From NCBI GenBank assembly GCA_963781595.1, contig CAWAGG010000001.1, positions 558,001-622,000 of the forward strand: 64,000 nt of DNA, read 5' to 3'. Both the position numbers and the translations under genes were made by a program. Positions within the stretch are counted from its first letter, which is position 1, and every line of letters starts with the position of its first letter. Of this stretch, positions 16,132 through 24,263 are shown in pieces. Source of the stretch: JBEDUK01 sp963781595. GTDB taxonomy: Bacteria; Actinomycetota; UBA4738. The notes beneath the pieces were generated by a model. That model was not told the origin of the DNA and searched no databases. It saw only the letters and a program-made list of their open reading frames with translations.

Positions 16132-17553
16132 GTGGCTACGGGAACGTCGGTATCGTCCCATCCCACACGCCCTGTCCGAGACCGATTGCGACGGCCGTTC
16201 TCCATCGAGACCCTCGTCCTGGCCTTGCTCGTCTTGATAATCGTGGTTAGGCACGGCCTCGGCCACGGCACGGAGTTGTGGGACGCAAGATGGACCCTGC
16301 TCGCCTGGGTATCGGGTCTGACCTTCCTCGCGCTCCTGGAGGTACCAACCGTGACAGGGGAGCTTCTGGTCCCGGATGTGCCGCTTCTTCTTGCTATAGC
16401 GCTGATCTTTCCGCCACCGGTGGGCGCAGCTGTAGCATTCGTTGGGTCCGCGTCGCTCGCTGAATTTCGCAATATTGACCAGTTCGCTCTGTCGCTAAAC
16501 AATCGAGCCACCACCGCGCTTGGTGTCGCCGCCGCGTCCCTCGTGGCTCGGGCCCTGCTGGTAGGCCCGAGCGTCGGGTGGATTCTAGCTGCGACTTGTG
16601 CCGGTTGGCTAACGTGGACGCTCAGCAATTACTTGGCGGCCGCGGCTAGCATTGCAATCCGTCGTGACGTTGGTTTCCTACAAGCACTAGGACTGCTTCG
16701 CCCGGGCAGCCTGGTCGATTACGCGGTGATCAACGCAGCGTGGTGCCTTCTCGCCGCCCTAATCGTGTTCCTCTACGCCTCGTTCCAGCTGTGGGCACTG
16801 CTTCTGCTTCTTGTCATTGCTCTTCCGCTTCGTCAAGCGCTACTTCGCAGCGAGTCCGCAGTCATGGCAACGCGCGAGGTCGACCGGCAGCGACAGGTCA
16901 TCAGCGCGCTTTCGCAGCGCATCGCGGCAGAGCGAAGGGATGAACGGCTTAGAGTTGCGAGCGAACTCCACGACGAGGTCATCCCCTATCTCTTCGAGGT
17001 TTCGCTGCTCTGCCAGGTGATTAAACGCACTGCGGAGATCACTCCGAACCAGCGTGAGATCCTCTCGAACCTTGATGAGTTGGCTGGAGCCGCCAATCGT
17101 GCATCTGCCGAGATGCGCGCGCTGATTCAGGGGCTGCGAGAGTCACCCGTCGGCGCCCGTGGTCTAACATCCGCCATAGGGCAGCTCCTGAGGGACCTGC
17201 GTGTTCAATCGGAAGCCGTTCTCAAAGCCGATATCCCGGAGACCCTGGAGGGCCTACCTACGGATTTGCATCTGGCAATCTACCAAGTTGTTCGGGAGGC
17301 TCTCACGAACGCCGCACGTCACAGCAAAGCGAAGAACGTGACCGTATCCATGGAAGTGGGAGAGGAGCTAATATCTGTCGAAATCGCGGACGATGGCATC
17401 GGCTTCGATCCGTGGACGTCCCGCAGTGGCCACTTCGGAATCCTTATTATGCAGGATCGCGTTGCTTCAGTCGGCGGGGAGATATACGTTGACAGCGTTC
17501 TCGGATCTGGGTCGACAGTCCGGGCACACTTCCCGCGCATCACGGGGGTCTGA
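16132..17553 (+). CDS. Membrane sensor histidine kinase, NarL/DegS (HisKA_3) type
   Basis: 473 residues from a GTG with AGGGGGA upstream. The first 240 residues hold about six membrane helices with little periplasmic sequence, so the sensor is probably within or near the membrane. A short coiled segment (RQRQVISALSQRIAAERRDERLRVA) leads to the HisKA_3 phosphoacceptor His280 in SELHDEVIPYLFE. The ATPase has the N box REALTNAARHSKA, G1 EIADDGIGFDP and a GHFGILIMQDR G2 region. It resembles the kinase at 17865-19496 in both halves. No NarL-type response regulator is nearby. Base composition is clearly lower in GC than neighbours, suggesting transfer. Confidence 0.9.
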   Translation: MATGTSVSSHPTRPVRDRLRRPFSIETLVLALLVLIIVVRHGLGHGTELWDARWTLLAWVSGLTFLALLEVPTVTGELLVPDVPLLLAIALIFPPPVGAAVAFVGSASLAEFRNIDQFALSLNNRATTALGVAAASLVARALLVGPSVGWILAATCAGWLTWTLSNYLAAAASIAIRRDVGFLQALGLLRPGSLVDYAVINAAWCLLAALIVFLYASFQLWALLLLLVIALPLRQALLRSESAVMATREVDRQRQVISALSQRIAAERRDERLRVASELHDEVIPYLFEVSLLCQVIKRTAEITPNQREILSNLDELAGAANRASAEMRALIQGLRESPVGARGLTSAIGQLLRDLRVQSEAVLKADIPETLEGLPTDLHLAIYQVVREALTNAARHSKAKNVTVSMEVGEELISVEIADDGIGFDPWTSRSGHFGILIMQDRVASVGGEIYVDSVLGSGSTVRAHFPRITGV

Positions 17554-17557
17554 CTGA

Positions 17558-17588
17558 CTCCTCACCGTGCACCCCTCACGGTGAGGAG
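17558..17588 (+). terminator. 12-bp hairpin terminator after the first kinase
   Basis: Arms 17558-17569 (CTCCTCACCGTG) and 17577-17588 with a 7-nt loop, starting 4 nt after the kinase stop codon. Confidence 0.8.
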
Positions 17589-17603
17589 TTCAGGAGCAGA
17601 TCC

Positions 17604-17699
17604 TTAGGTTCCGAGCTTCCAGAACGCACCACCTGCCAGCAGAAGCCCCATAAGAGAGGCAAGGGACATGAGGAACCTCTTGGGAACGCGCCCAGCCAC
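17604..17699 (-). CDS. Possible 31-residue single-pass membrane peptide
   Basis: Antisense to the flanking kinases, a GTG at 17699 follows a purine-rich GGGGAAAGGGG at good spacing. The 31-codon ORF encodes a basic N-terminus (AGRVPKRF), a hydrophobic stretch LMSLASLMGLLLAGGAF and a short tail ending WKLGT. That is the shape of a small membrane peptide. I recognise no family. Its position between the two membrane kinases is suggestive, but an ORF this short can arise by chance. Confidence 0.35.
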   Translation of the reverse strand: MAGRVPKRFLMSLASLMGLLLAGGAFWKLGT

Positions 17700-17806
17700 T
17701 GAGACCCCTTTCCCCGGCGCAAGACCGGTCACTCTAGTACTTTCGCCCACGGGTCATCGGTCACTTGGAAGTCTGGGCGGGCGTTTTGGGCGCTGCAAGG
17801 AGCGGA

Positions 17807-17825
17807 AGCACCTACAGTAGGTGCT
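17807..17825. promoter_or_regulatory. 19-bp perfect dyad upstream of the second kinase
   Basis: AGCACCTAC-A-GTAGGTGCT, with 9-bp arms around one base, lies 39 bp before the TTG start at 17865. This is the size and symmetry of a dimeric regulator site rather than a terminator. Confidence 0.55.
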
Positions 17826-17864
17826 GTAGGGCCATTAGGCGTACTTGAACGCGGGGAAGCGCGC

Positions 17865-19496
17865 TTGCCTACGAGCGACCCACCACAGAAGCGCTACCCT
17901 GGTTGCCCGTTGCAGAAGAAGCGATCGACACCTCGACTATCGGCTGGCACCCTCTTCAAGCTGGGGGTATCGATTCCAACGGCCGCCGCGCTGCTGATCA
18001 ACGCCGCCGCGAGCCCGAGTTCGGTGTTCAGAACGGGCGTCCCGTTCTGGATTGTGGCCGTCGCCATCACGGAACTACTTCCGATTCCATCGCGCGGGGG
18101 GGTACAGCTCAGCCTCAGCTTTCCTCTGCTACTGAGTGCGCTCGTCCTGTACTCGCCGATGACCGCCGCAACCGTGGCGTTCGTCGGAACATTCGACCGC
18201 AAGGAGTTCAACCGCACTCTGCCCGTCTCAAGCGCCCTGTTCAACCGCTCCGAGATTGCCCTCTCGGTGCTGTTCGGGGGGCTAGTCTTCCACGCCCTCG
18301 CCGATCCCTACACCGCCGTTGGTGCCATCCCACCCCTTTGGGTGCTCGGCCCTTGCTTGATCCTCGCAACGTGCGTCGCGTACATTACGAACGTTACCCT
18401 GGTCGTCCTTGCCCTTCGCGCATCGGGACAGATGAGCGCCAGTGCCGCCTTCTCCGCGCTCCGGGTCGGTGCGCTTCGCGAGTTCCTCCTGAATTACCTT
18501 GGACTGAGCTTGATCGGGATTGTGATTGTTGAGCTCTACGAAGTCAGCTTGTGGGGAGTTGTGGCCTTCATCGCTCCCCTCGTCTTCGCTCGACAGATGT
18601 TCTTCCGCACGATGGCCCTCGAGGAGGCGACCGAAGAGCTCAAGGACCGCGAACGCGTCCTGCGGGCCCTCTCCAACCGGATGGCCGAGGAGCGCCAAGA
18701 CGAGCGCCTACGCATCGCGGCCTACCTACACGACGACCTCGCACAGACCCTCTTCCAGCTGACGCTCCGGCTCGAGATGGCGAAGAAGCGCCTCAGCCAG
18801 GGCGACATCGAAGCCGTCTCCAAGGACCTCGACCAGATCGCTGAGATCAAGCAACGCACCGGCGACATGGTGCGCTCGTTGGTCAGGGATCTGCATCACG
18901 CCCCGATCGGTCGCGCCGGCCTACCGGACGCGCTCGAGAGCATGGCCGCCGAGATGACCCAGGGCACGCAGGTTCGAACCAAGGTCGAGGTCGTCAACGT
19001 CCCGCTGCCGCCACCGATCCAACTGCTGATCTACCAGATCGCTCGCGAAGCCGTCATGAACTCGATGAAGCACGCCGATCCGCGCCACATCACGATCTCC
19101 CTCTGGCAGACGGGCGACGGGGTCGATCTCACCGTCGCTGACGACGGCAAAGGCTTCGATACGAAGCAGCCTCAACCAGAAGGCCACTTCGGGTCAGTCA
19201 TGATGCGGGAGCGCGCGATCGTGACCGGCGGGAGCTTCAGTGTCGAGAGCGAACCCGGTCGCGGCACGAGCGTCACGGCCCATTTCCCGGAGGTCTGGGT
19301 CCAGGAAGGCACCGCCGGTGGATGGCCGACGGAGGACGCACCTCAGCCGGAGACGGTTCAGTCCGGGCTTCCCTCCAACGGCGTCAGCGACGCCGGCGCC
19401 AACGCGATCGGAGACACCGAGCCCTACGTGGGGGACCAGCCGCCGGCGCGCCGAAGCGAACCGCCCGGGAGCCCTCGCCGCTCGGCATCAGCATGA
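17865..19496 (+). CDS. Membrane sensor histidine kinase, NarL/DegS (HisKA_3) type, second copy
   Basis: 543 residues from a TTG with GGGGAAG 6 nt upstream. About six membrane helices occupy residues 25-250, including FPLLLSALVLYSPMTAATVA and a conserved AFVGTFDRKEFNR...LFNRSEIALSV block that matches AFVGSASLAEFRN...LNNRATTALGV in the first kinase. The phosphoacceptor is His289 in AYLHDDLAQTLFQ, followed by N box REAVMNSMKHADP and VADDGKGFDT. A 70-residue Pro/Ala/Gly-rich tail extends past the ATPase. The sensor half is lower in GC than the kinase half, as if the two came from different sources. No response regulator is adjacent. Confidence 0.9.
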   Translation: MPTSDPPQKRYPGCPLQKKRSTPRLSAGTLFKLGVSIPTAAALLINAAASPSSVFRTGVPFWIVAVAITELLPIPSRGGVQLSLSFPLLLSALVLYSPMTAATVAFVGTFDRKEFNRTLPVSSALFNRSEIALSVLFGGLVFHALADPYTAVGAIPPLWVLGPCLILATCVAYITNVTLVVLALRASGQMSASAAFSALRVGALREFLLNYLGLSLIGIVIVELYEVSLWGVVAFIAPLVFARQMFFRTMALEEATEELKDRERVLRALSNRMAEERQDERLRIAAYLHDDLAQTLFQLTLRLEMAKKRLSQGDIEAVSKDLDQIAEIKQRTGDMVRSLVRDLHHAPIGRAGLPDALESMAAEMTQGTQVRTKVEVVNVPLPPPIQLLIYQIAREAVMNSMKHADPRHITISLWQTGDGVDLTVADDGKGFDTKQPQPEGHFGSVMMRERAIVTGGSFSVESEPGRGTSVTAHFPEVWVQEGTAGGWPTEDAPQPETVQSGLPSNGVSDAGANAIGDTEPYVGDQPPARRSEPPGSPRRSASA

Positions 19497-19528
19497 TGCG
19501 GCTCGACCACATCGCAGCCTGAACCGGA

Positions 19529-20137
19529 TCAGCTCGCCGACGCCCGCTCCATCGCGCGCTTGACGTACTTCCGGCGATGCTTGCCGCCGACCACCTGGAC
19601 CCAATCGACGGTGTGCCCGAGCGTTGCCGCTCCCACCACCCACGCGGCGCCCGCGAGCGAAAGCAGGTCTCCGACGGACATCACGATGCGAGCCGGTGAG
19701 GGCACAGGCACCACGTCCGTGAGGAAGACCAGGACGTCGTCATGGGTCAGCAGATGATGCTTTGCCCCGCCGTTCGACACCAACGCGTGCCGCTGCTCCG
19801 CGTACCCGCTCCCGTACGCGACGTGCAGCGCGTGGTCGCTCACGGGCATCCCGCCGTTCGCGGCGACCGCGACGATGTTCAGGACGAACCCAACGGCGAG
19901 CAGCGGCATCCCGGGCAATCGGATGTTCGCGATGACGAACGCGGTGAGCAGGGCGTACGAACCGAGCAGGAGGGCGACCGCCCACCCGCGTGAGTTCGTC
20001 GGGATGAACTGCATCGCCAGACCGATCAGCGCTAGGCCCCACCAGCGGAAGCTCAGCTCGCCGAGCGCTCGCAGGCTCCCGCCGAACAGGAGGCCCACGG
20101 CCGCAGCAACGACGAGGACACCGACCAGGAGCAGCAC
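19529..20137 (-). CDS. DUF5317 family membrane protein
   Basis: 202 residues from a GTG at 20137 with TAGGGT 6 nt upstream, so probably leaderless. Four to five hydrophobic segments (LLLVGVLVVAAAVGLLFGG, LALIGLAMQFIP, LLLGSYALLTAFVIA, LLAVGFVLNIVAVAANGG) are followed by the conserved NGGMPVS and a region SNGGAKHHLLTHDDVLVFLTD, the wording of DUF5317 proteins. Function is unknown. A final helix and basic tail (GGKHRRKYVKRAMERA) are cytosolic. It is divergent from the cyanophycin operon. Confidence 0.75.
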   Translation of the reverse strand: MLLLVGVLVVAAAVGLLFGGSLRALGELSFRWWGLALIGLAMQFIPTNSRGWAVALLLGSYALLTAFVIANIRLPGMPLLAVGFVLNIVAVAANGGMPVSDHALHVAYGSGYAEQRHALVSNGGAKHHLLTHDDVLVFLTDVVPVPSPARIVMSVGDLLSLAGAAWVVGAATLGHTVDWVQVVGGKHRRKYVKRAMERASAS

Positions 20138-20143
20138 GGCGCC

Positions 20144-20149
20144 ACCCTA
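20144..20149 (-). promoter_or_regulatory. -10 box of a leaderless promoter (DUF5317 gene)
   Basis: TAGGGT on the minus strand ends 6 nt before the GTG at 20137. Confidence 0.45.
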
Positions 20150-20265
20150 CGCCGGGTGGCGCGGGCCTTCCATGCGCACGTCACGCGAGAGCGGCGACGG
20201 GCGGCCAGTGCGCCTTGACAGAGACTCGCCGAGCGGTTCGAGCCGAATCCCACCGAAACGGCAGG

Positions 20266-20271
20266 TAGACT
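20266..20271 (+). promoter_or_regulatory. -10 box of a leaderless promoter (cphB)
   Basis: TAGACT ends 7 nt before the GTG at 20279. No matching -35 box was found at the right distance. Confidence 0.5.
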
Positions 20272-20278
20272 GGCCCTC

Positions 20279-21271
20279 GTGGACCCGACCGACCATACGT
20301 ACCCACACGCCGCCGGGCCTGGAGCGATCCCATCGCCCGGGCCGGTCATCATCATCGGCGGGGCCGAAGACAAGTTCCGCGACAAGACCATCCTCAGCCG
20401 GTTCGTCGAGCTGGCCGGCGGGCCGGACGCACACATCGTGGTGGTCAGCACCGCCTCCAGCCTGGGCGATCAAGCCACCGAGCTCTACCGGCTGCTCTTC
20501 ACCGACCTGGGCGTCTCGCGGGTCTCGGGTCTGCGCCCGGTCACGCGACAGGAGGCCAACGACGGTGACTCCGTGGGACTCCTCGCCGACGCCACGGGCG
20601 TGTTCCTGACCGGAGGCAACCAGCTCCGGCTCTCGTCCGTCGTCGCCGGCACCGTGCTCGGCCGCGCGATCAACGACGCGAACCGTCGCGGCGCGGTCGT
20701 GGCCGGGACGTCGGCCGGAGCCAGCGCCGCGAGCACGCACATGATGGCGTTCGGCTCGTCCGGAGAGGTCCCGAAGAACCGTATGGCACAGATGGCGGCC
20801 GGCCTCGGCCTGCTCCACAACGTGATCATCGACCAGCACTTCGAACAGCGGACGCGGATCGGTCGGTTGATCTCGGTCGTCGCGCAATCGCCCTCGCTCC
20901 TGGGCATCGGGGTCGACGAGGACACGGCCGCGATCGTCTTCCCCGACCAGACGATGGAGGTCATCGGCCGGGGCGTGGTCACGATCGTCGACGGCTCGGA
21001 CATGGTCACGAACTCCTACGTGGCGAAGGGTCATAAGCCGATGCTGGTCTCCGGCGTCGTGCTGCACTCGCTCCCGGCCGGCGCGCGCTTCGACATGGCC
21101 GCACGCGCGTTGCTGCCGAACGTCGACATGCTGAGCGAGCGCCGTGCGGTCTCGAAGGCCGCCGCCGCACGGCAGTTCCGCCGCCTGGCGAAGGACCTCG
21201 ACCCTGAAGGCGGCGAGCGTTTCGTGGTACAACCCCGTTCCCGGAAGCGGGAACGGGAGGCGTCGGAGTGA
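20279..21271 (+). CDS. cphB: Cyanophycinase (S51 peptidase)
   Basis: 330 residues. The S51 family features are present: GPVIIIGGAEDKF near the N-terminus, GVFLTGGNQLRLSS, and the nucleophile elbow AGTSAGASA with Ser145. Cyanophycinase hydrolyses the Asp-Arg polymer cyanophycin into beta-Asp-Arg dipeptides. The C-terminal 40 residues are basic. Its stop codon overlaps the start of cphA by 4 nt, so breakdown and synthesis enzymes are translationally coupled. Confidence 0.93.
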   Translation: MDPTDHTYPHAAGPGAIPSPGPVIIIGGAEDKFRDKTILSRFVELAGGPDAHIVVVSTASSLGDQATELYRLLFTDLGVSRVSGLRPVTRQEANDGDSVGLLADATGVFLTGGNQLRLSSVVAGTVLGRAINDANRRGAVVAGTSAGASAASTHMMAFGSSGEVPKNRMAQMAAGLGLLHNVIIDQHFEQRTRIGRLISVVAQSPSLLGIGVDEDTAAIVFPDQTMEVIGRGVVTIVDGSDMVTNSYVAKGHKPMLVSGVVLHSLPAGARFDMAARALLPNVDMLSERRAVSKAAAARQFRRLAKDLDPEGGERFVVQPRSRKREREASE

Positions 21272-24246
21272 GCGCGAAGGACACGGCGCGAGCGGCCCCA
21301 TCGACCTCGAAGACCAGCAAGGTACCGGCGAAGGACGAGGCCAAGGGCAAGCGCGGCAGGGCTCGGTCGACCCCCGAAGGGCAGGTCTCCCGCACGCGCA
21401 CCAAGCGAGAGCGTGAGGTAGCCAAGACCGAGGGGTCGGGCAAGAAGCCGAAGCTCGCGCCCGATCTGACGATCGTCAGCACGCAGGTCTTCCGTGGGCC
21501 CAACTACTGGTCGTACGACCCCGCGATCCGGTTGCTCGTGGACCTCGGCGCCCTCGAGCATTGGCCGTCGAACACGATCCCTGGCTTCGTCGACGGGCTG
21601 CTCGGCCTGCTCCCGGGGCTGAAGGATCACTCGTGCTCGCTGGGCCGGGCGGGTGGCTTCGTCTCCCGCCTGCGTGACGGCACGTGGGTCGGACACATCG
21701 CCGAGCACACCGCGCTCGAGCTGCAGCGCCAGACCGGAGCCCAGATCTACCGCGGGAAGACACGCAGCGCCGGCGACCCGGGCAGGTACAACGTGATCTA
21801 CGGCTACGTCGAGGAGCAGGTCGGGCTCGAAGCCGGGCGTCTGGCGGTTCGGATCGTGAACCACCTCGTCGAGCCCATGGCGGCGTTCGACTTCGACGCT
21901 GAGCTCGAGTCGTTGATCAGGCTCGCCGAACGTCGCGCGTTCGGACCGTCGACCGCCGCCCTGATCGACGAGGCGATGAGCCGCGACATCCCGTGGATCA
22001 GGCTCAACGAAGCGTCGCTCGTCCAGCTCGGGCAGGGGAAGTACCAGAAGCGCATCCGCGCGACGATGACCTCGATGACGGGGTCGTTGGCGGTCGACAT
22101 CGCGGGAGACAAGAAGCTCACCACGTCGTTGCTGGGAGCCGCCGGCCTGCCGGTCCCGAAGGCCGAGATGGTCCGCACCGAGGACGACGCGGTCGCCGCC
22201 GCGCGCAGGGTCGGACACCCGGTCGTGACGAAACCGCTCGACGGGAACCATGGCCGTGGCGTCGGGCTGGACCTGAACGACGACGAGAGCGTTCGGGCGG
22301 GGTTCCGGCGGGCCTTGGCCGAGACCCGCCGGGGTGTCGTGGTCATCGAGTCGTTCGTCACCGGGCACGACTACCGCGTGCTGGTCGTCGGCGGTCAGAT
22401 GGTCGCGGTCGCCCAGCGCGTGCCCGCGCACGTCGTCGGCGACGGCGAGCGCACGGTCGCCGAGTTGGTCGACATCGCGAACGCCGACCCTCGTCGTGGG
22501 ATCGGGCACGAGAAGGTACTGACGAAGATCAAGCTCGACGACGAAGCGATCGCACTGGTACGCACGCAGGGGTTCGAGCTAACGGATGTTCCACCCAAGG
22601 ACCTGTTCGTCAAGCTCGTCTCGACCGGGAACATGTCGACGGGCGGCATCTCGATCGACCGGACGTGGGAGGCGCACGAGGAGAACGTCGAGATCGCCGA
22701 GGAAGCCGCGCGCGTCGTCGGTCTCGACGTCGCCGGTATCGACTTCATCACGCCAGACATCTCCAAGCCCGTCCGCGAGACAGGCGGTGCGATCGTCGAG
22801 GTCAACGCGGCGCCCGGGTTCCGCATGCACACGAACCCAACGGAGGGTGAGCCGCAGTACGTCGCGCGTCCCGTCCTGGACCTCCTGTTCCCGCCGGGAA
22901 CGCCGTCTCGCATCCCGATCGTCGCGGTCACGGGCTCGAACGGCAAGACGACGACGGTTCGGATGATCGCCCATATCTTCAAGGGGATGGGCCGGCAGGT
23001 CGGGATGACGTCGACGGACGGCATCTACATCGACGAACGCCTGGTCAAGCGCTCCGACGCGAGCGGCCCGAAGTCGGCGCAGATGGTCCTGCAGAACCCG
23101 CGCGTGGACTTCGCGGTGTTCGAGGTGGCGCGCGGCGGGATCCTCCGGGAGGGCCTCGGCTACGGGCGCAACGACGTGGCGGTCGTCACGAACGTCACGG
23201 GCGATCACCTGGGGCTCCGCGATGTCGAGACGATCGAGCAGCTCGCCGCCGTCAAACGCGTGGTGGTCGAGGCGGTTCCCCGGAGCGGCTCCGCGGTGCT
23301 GAACGCCGACGACCCGCTCGTGGTGGAGATGCGCAAGCACTGCAGCGGCTCCGTGATCCTGTTCACGATGCAGGACACGAACCGGAACTCGTTGGTCGAA
23401 CGCTGGATCCGGCGGGGCGGGAAAGCCGTGATGCTCCAGCGGGGACCGCTCGGAGAGATGATGGTGATCCGCGAGGGACGTCGCACGATGCCGATCGCGT
23501 ACGTGCACCAGCTCCCTTCGACGTTCGAGGGCCGTGCACGGATGATGATCGCGAACGCGCTCGCCGCGGCCGCGGCGGCGCACGCCGCGGGCGCGCATCT
23601 GCACGACATCCGGCAGGGTCTGCGTTCGTTCTCCACGTCCTTCTACCAGGCACCTGGGAGGCTGAACCTCTACGACCTCGACGGTGTGAAGGTGCTGATC
23701 GACTACGCGCACAACGCGGCCGGGCTCGAGACCGTCGGCGACTTCGTCGAGCGCATGACGCACGTCGCGCCGGGCTCCCCGCCCGGCGTCACGCCGTGGT
23801 CGGCGAACGTTCGCGTCGCCGTGATCGCGACGCCGGGCGATCGGCGCGACGAGGACATGCGCGATGTCGGCCGGGTCGCGGCGAAGTACTTCGACGAGGT
23901 GTTCATCCGGGAGGACCACCAGCTGCGGGGCCGCGAACGGGGCGAGACCGCCGCGCACGTCATGGAGGGTCTCCAGGAGGCGATGCGATCGGGCGGTGCA
24001 CGCGTGGGCAACGCCGAAGTGATCCTCGACGAGATGGACGCGACGCGGAAGGCACTGGACCGAAGCCGTCCCGGTGACGTCGTGCTCCTGTGCGCGGACT
24101 ACGCGAGCGAGGTGTGGAAGGAGCTCGAGCGACGCCGTTCGCTCGCGCAGCCGGCACTGGTTCCGGCGGTCGGCGGGAACGGACAGGCGTCGACGGTGGG
24201 CGGCGACCCCGACGTGTTCGAGTACGAGACCACCGAACGCGCGTAG
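21268..24246 (+). CDS. cphA: Cyanophycin synthetase
   Basis: 992 residues, starting at a GTG overlapping the cphB stop by 4 nt. After a Lys/Arg/Ala-rich extension of about 65 residues comes the CphA N-domain (VFRGPNYWSYDPAIRLLVDLG in segments, GHIAEHTALELQ). The ATP-grasp domain follows with DKKLTTSLLGAAGLPVP, KPLDGNHGRGVGLDL and EVNAAPGFRMH, then a Mur-ligase domain with the P-loop VTGSNGKTTTVRMIAH at about residue 555, NVTGDHLGL and DYAHNAAGLE. The enzyme alternately adds Asp and Arg to build the storage polymer multi-L-arginyl-poly-L-aspartate using ATP. The basic N-terminal extension is longer than usual and may bind the acidic polymer backbone; that is inference. Confidence 0.95.
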   Translation: MSAKDTARAAPSTSKTSKVPAKDEAKGKRGRARSTPEGQVSRTRTKREREVAKTEGSGKKPKLAPDLTIVSTQVFRGPNYWSYDPAIRLLVDLGALEHWPSNTIPGFVDGLLGLLPGLKDHSCSLGRAGGFVSRLRDGTWVGHIAEHTALELQRQTGAQIYRGKTRSAGDPGRYNVIYGYVEEQVGLEAGRLAVRIVNHLVEPMAAFDFDAELESLIRLAERRAFGPSTAALIDEAMSRDIPWIRLNEASLVQLGQGKYQKRIRATMTSMTGSLAVDIAGDKKLTTSLLGAAGLPVPKAEMVRTEDDAVAAARRVGHPVVTKPLDGNHGRGVGLDLNDDESVRAGFRRALAETRRGVVVIESFVTGHDYRVLVVGGQMVAVAQRVPAHVVGDGERTVAELVDIANADPRRGIGHEKVLTKIKLDDEAIALVRTQGFELTDVPPKDLFVKLVSTGNMSTGGISIDRTWEAHEENVEIAEEAARVVGLDVAGIDFITPDISKPVRETGGAIVEVNAAPGFRMHTNPTEGEPQYVARPVLDLLFPPGTPSRIPIVAVTGSNGKTTTVRMIAHIFKGMGRQVGMTSTDGIYIDERLVKRSDASGPKSAQMVLQNPRVDFAVFEVARGGILREGLGYGRNDVAVVTNVTGDHLGLRDVETIEQLAAVKRVVVEAVPRSGSAVLNADDPLVVEMRKHCSGSVILFTMQDTNRNSLVERWIRRGGKAVMLQRGPLGEMMVIREGRRTMPIAYVHQLPSTFEGRARMMIANALAAAAAAHAAGAHLHDIRQGLRSFSTSFYQAPGRLNLYDLDGVKVLIDYAHNAAGLETVGDFVERMTHVAPGSPPGVTPWSANVRVAVIATPGDRRDEDMRDVGRVAAKYFDEVFIREDHQLRGRERGETAAHVMEGLQEAMRSGGARVGNAEVILDEMDATRKALDRSRPGDVVLLCADYASEVWKELERRRSLAQPALVPAVGGNGQASTVGGDPDVFEYETTERA

Positions 24247-24263
24247 CCGGCAGGACCGCATCG

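Noticed and set aside
20216..20221. TTGACA as the -35 box of cphB
   Set aside because: It is 44 bp from the -10 box and no -10 lies 16-18 bp downstream of it.
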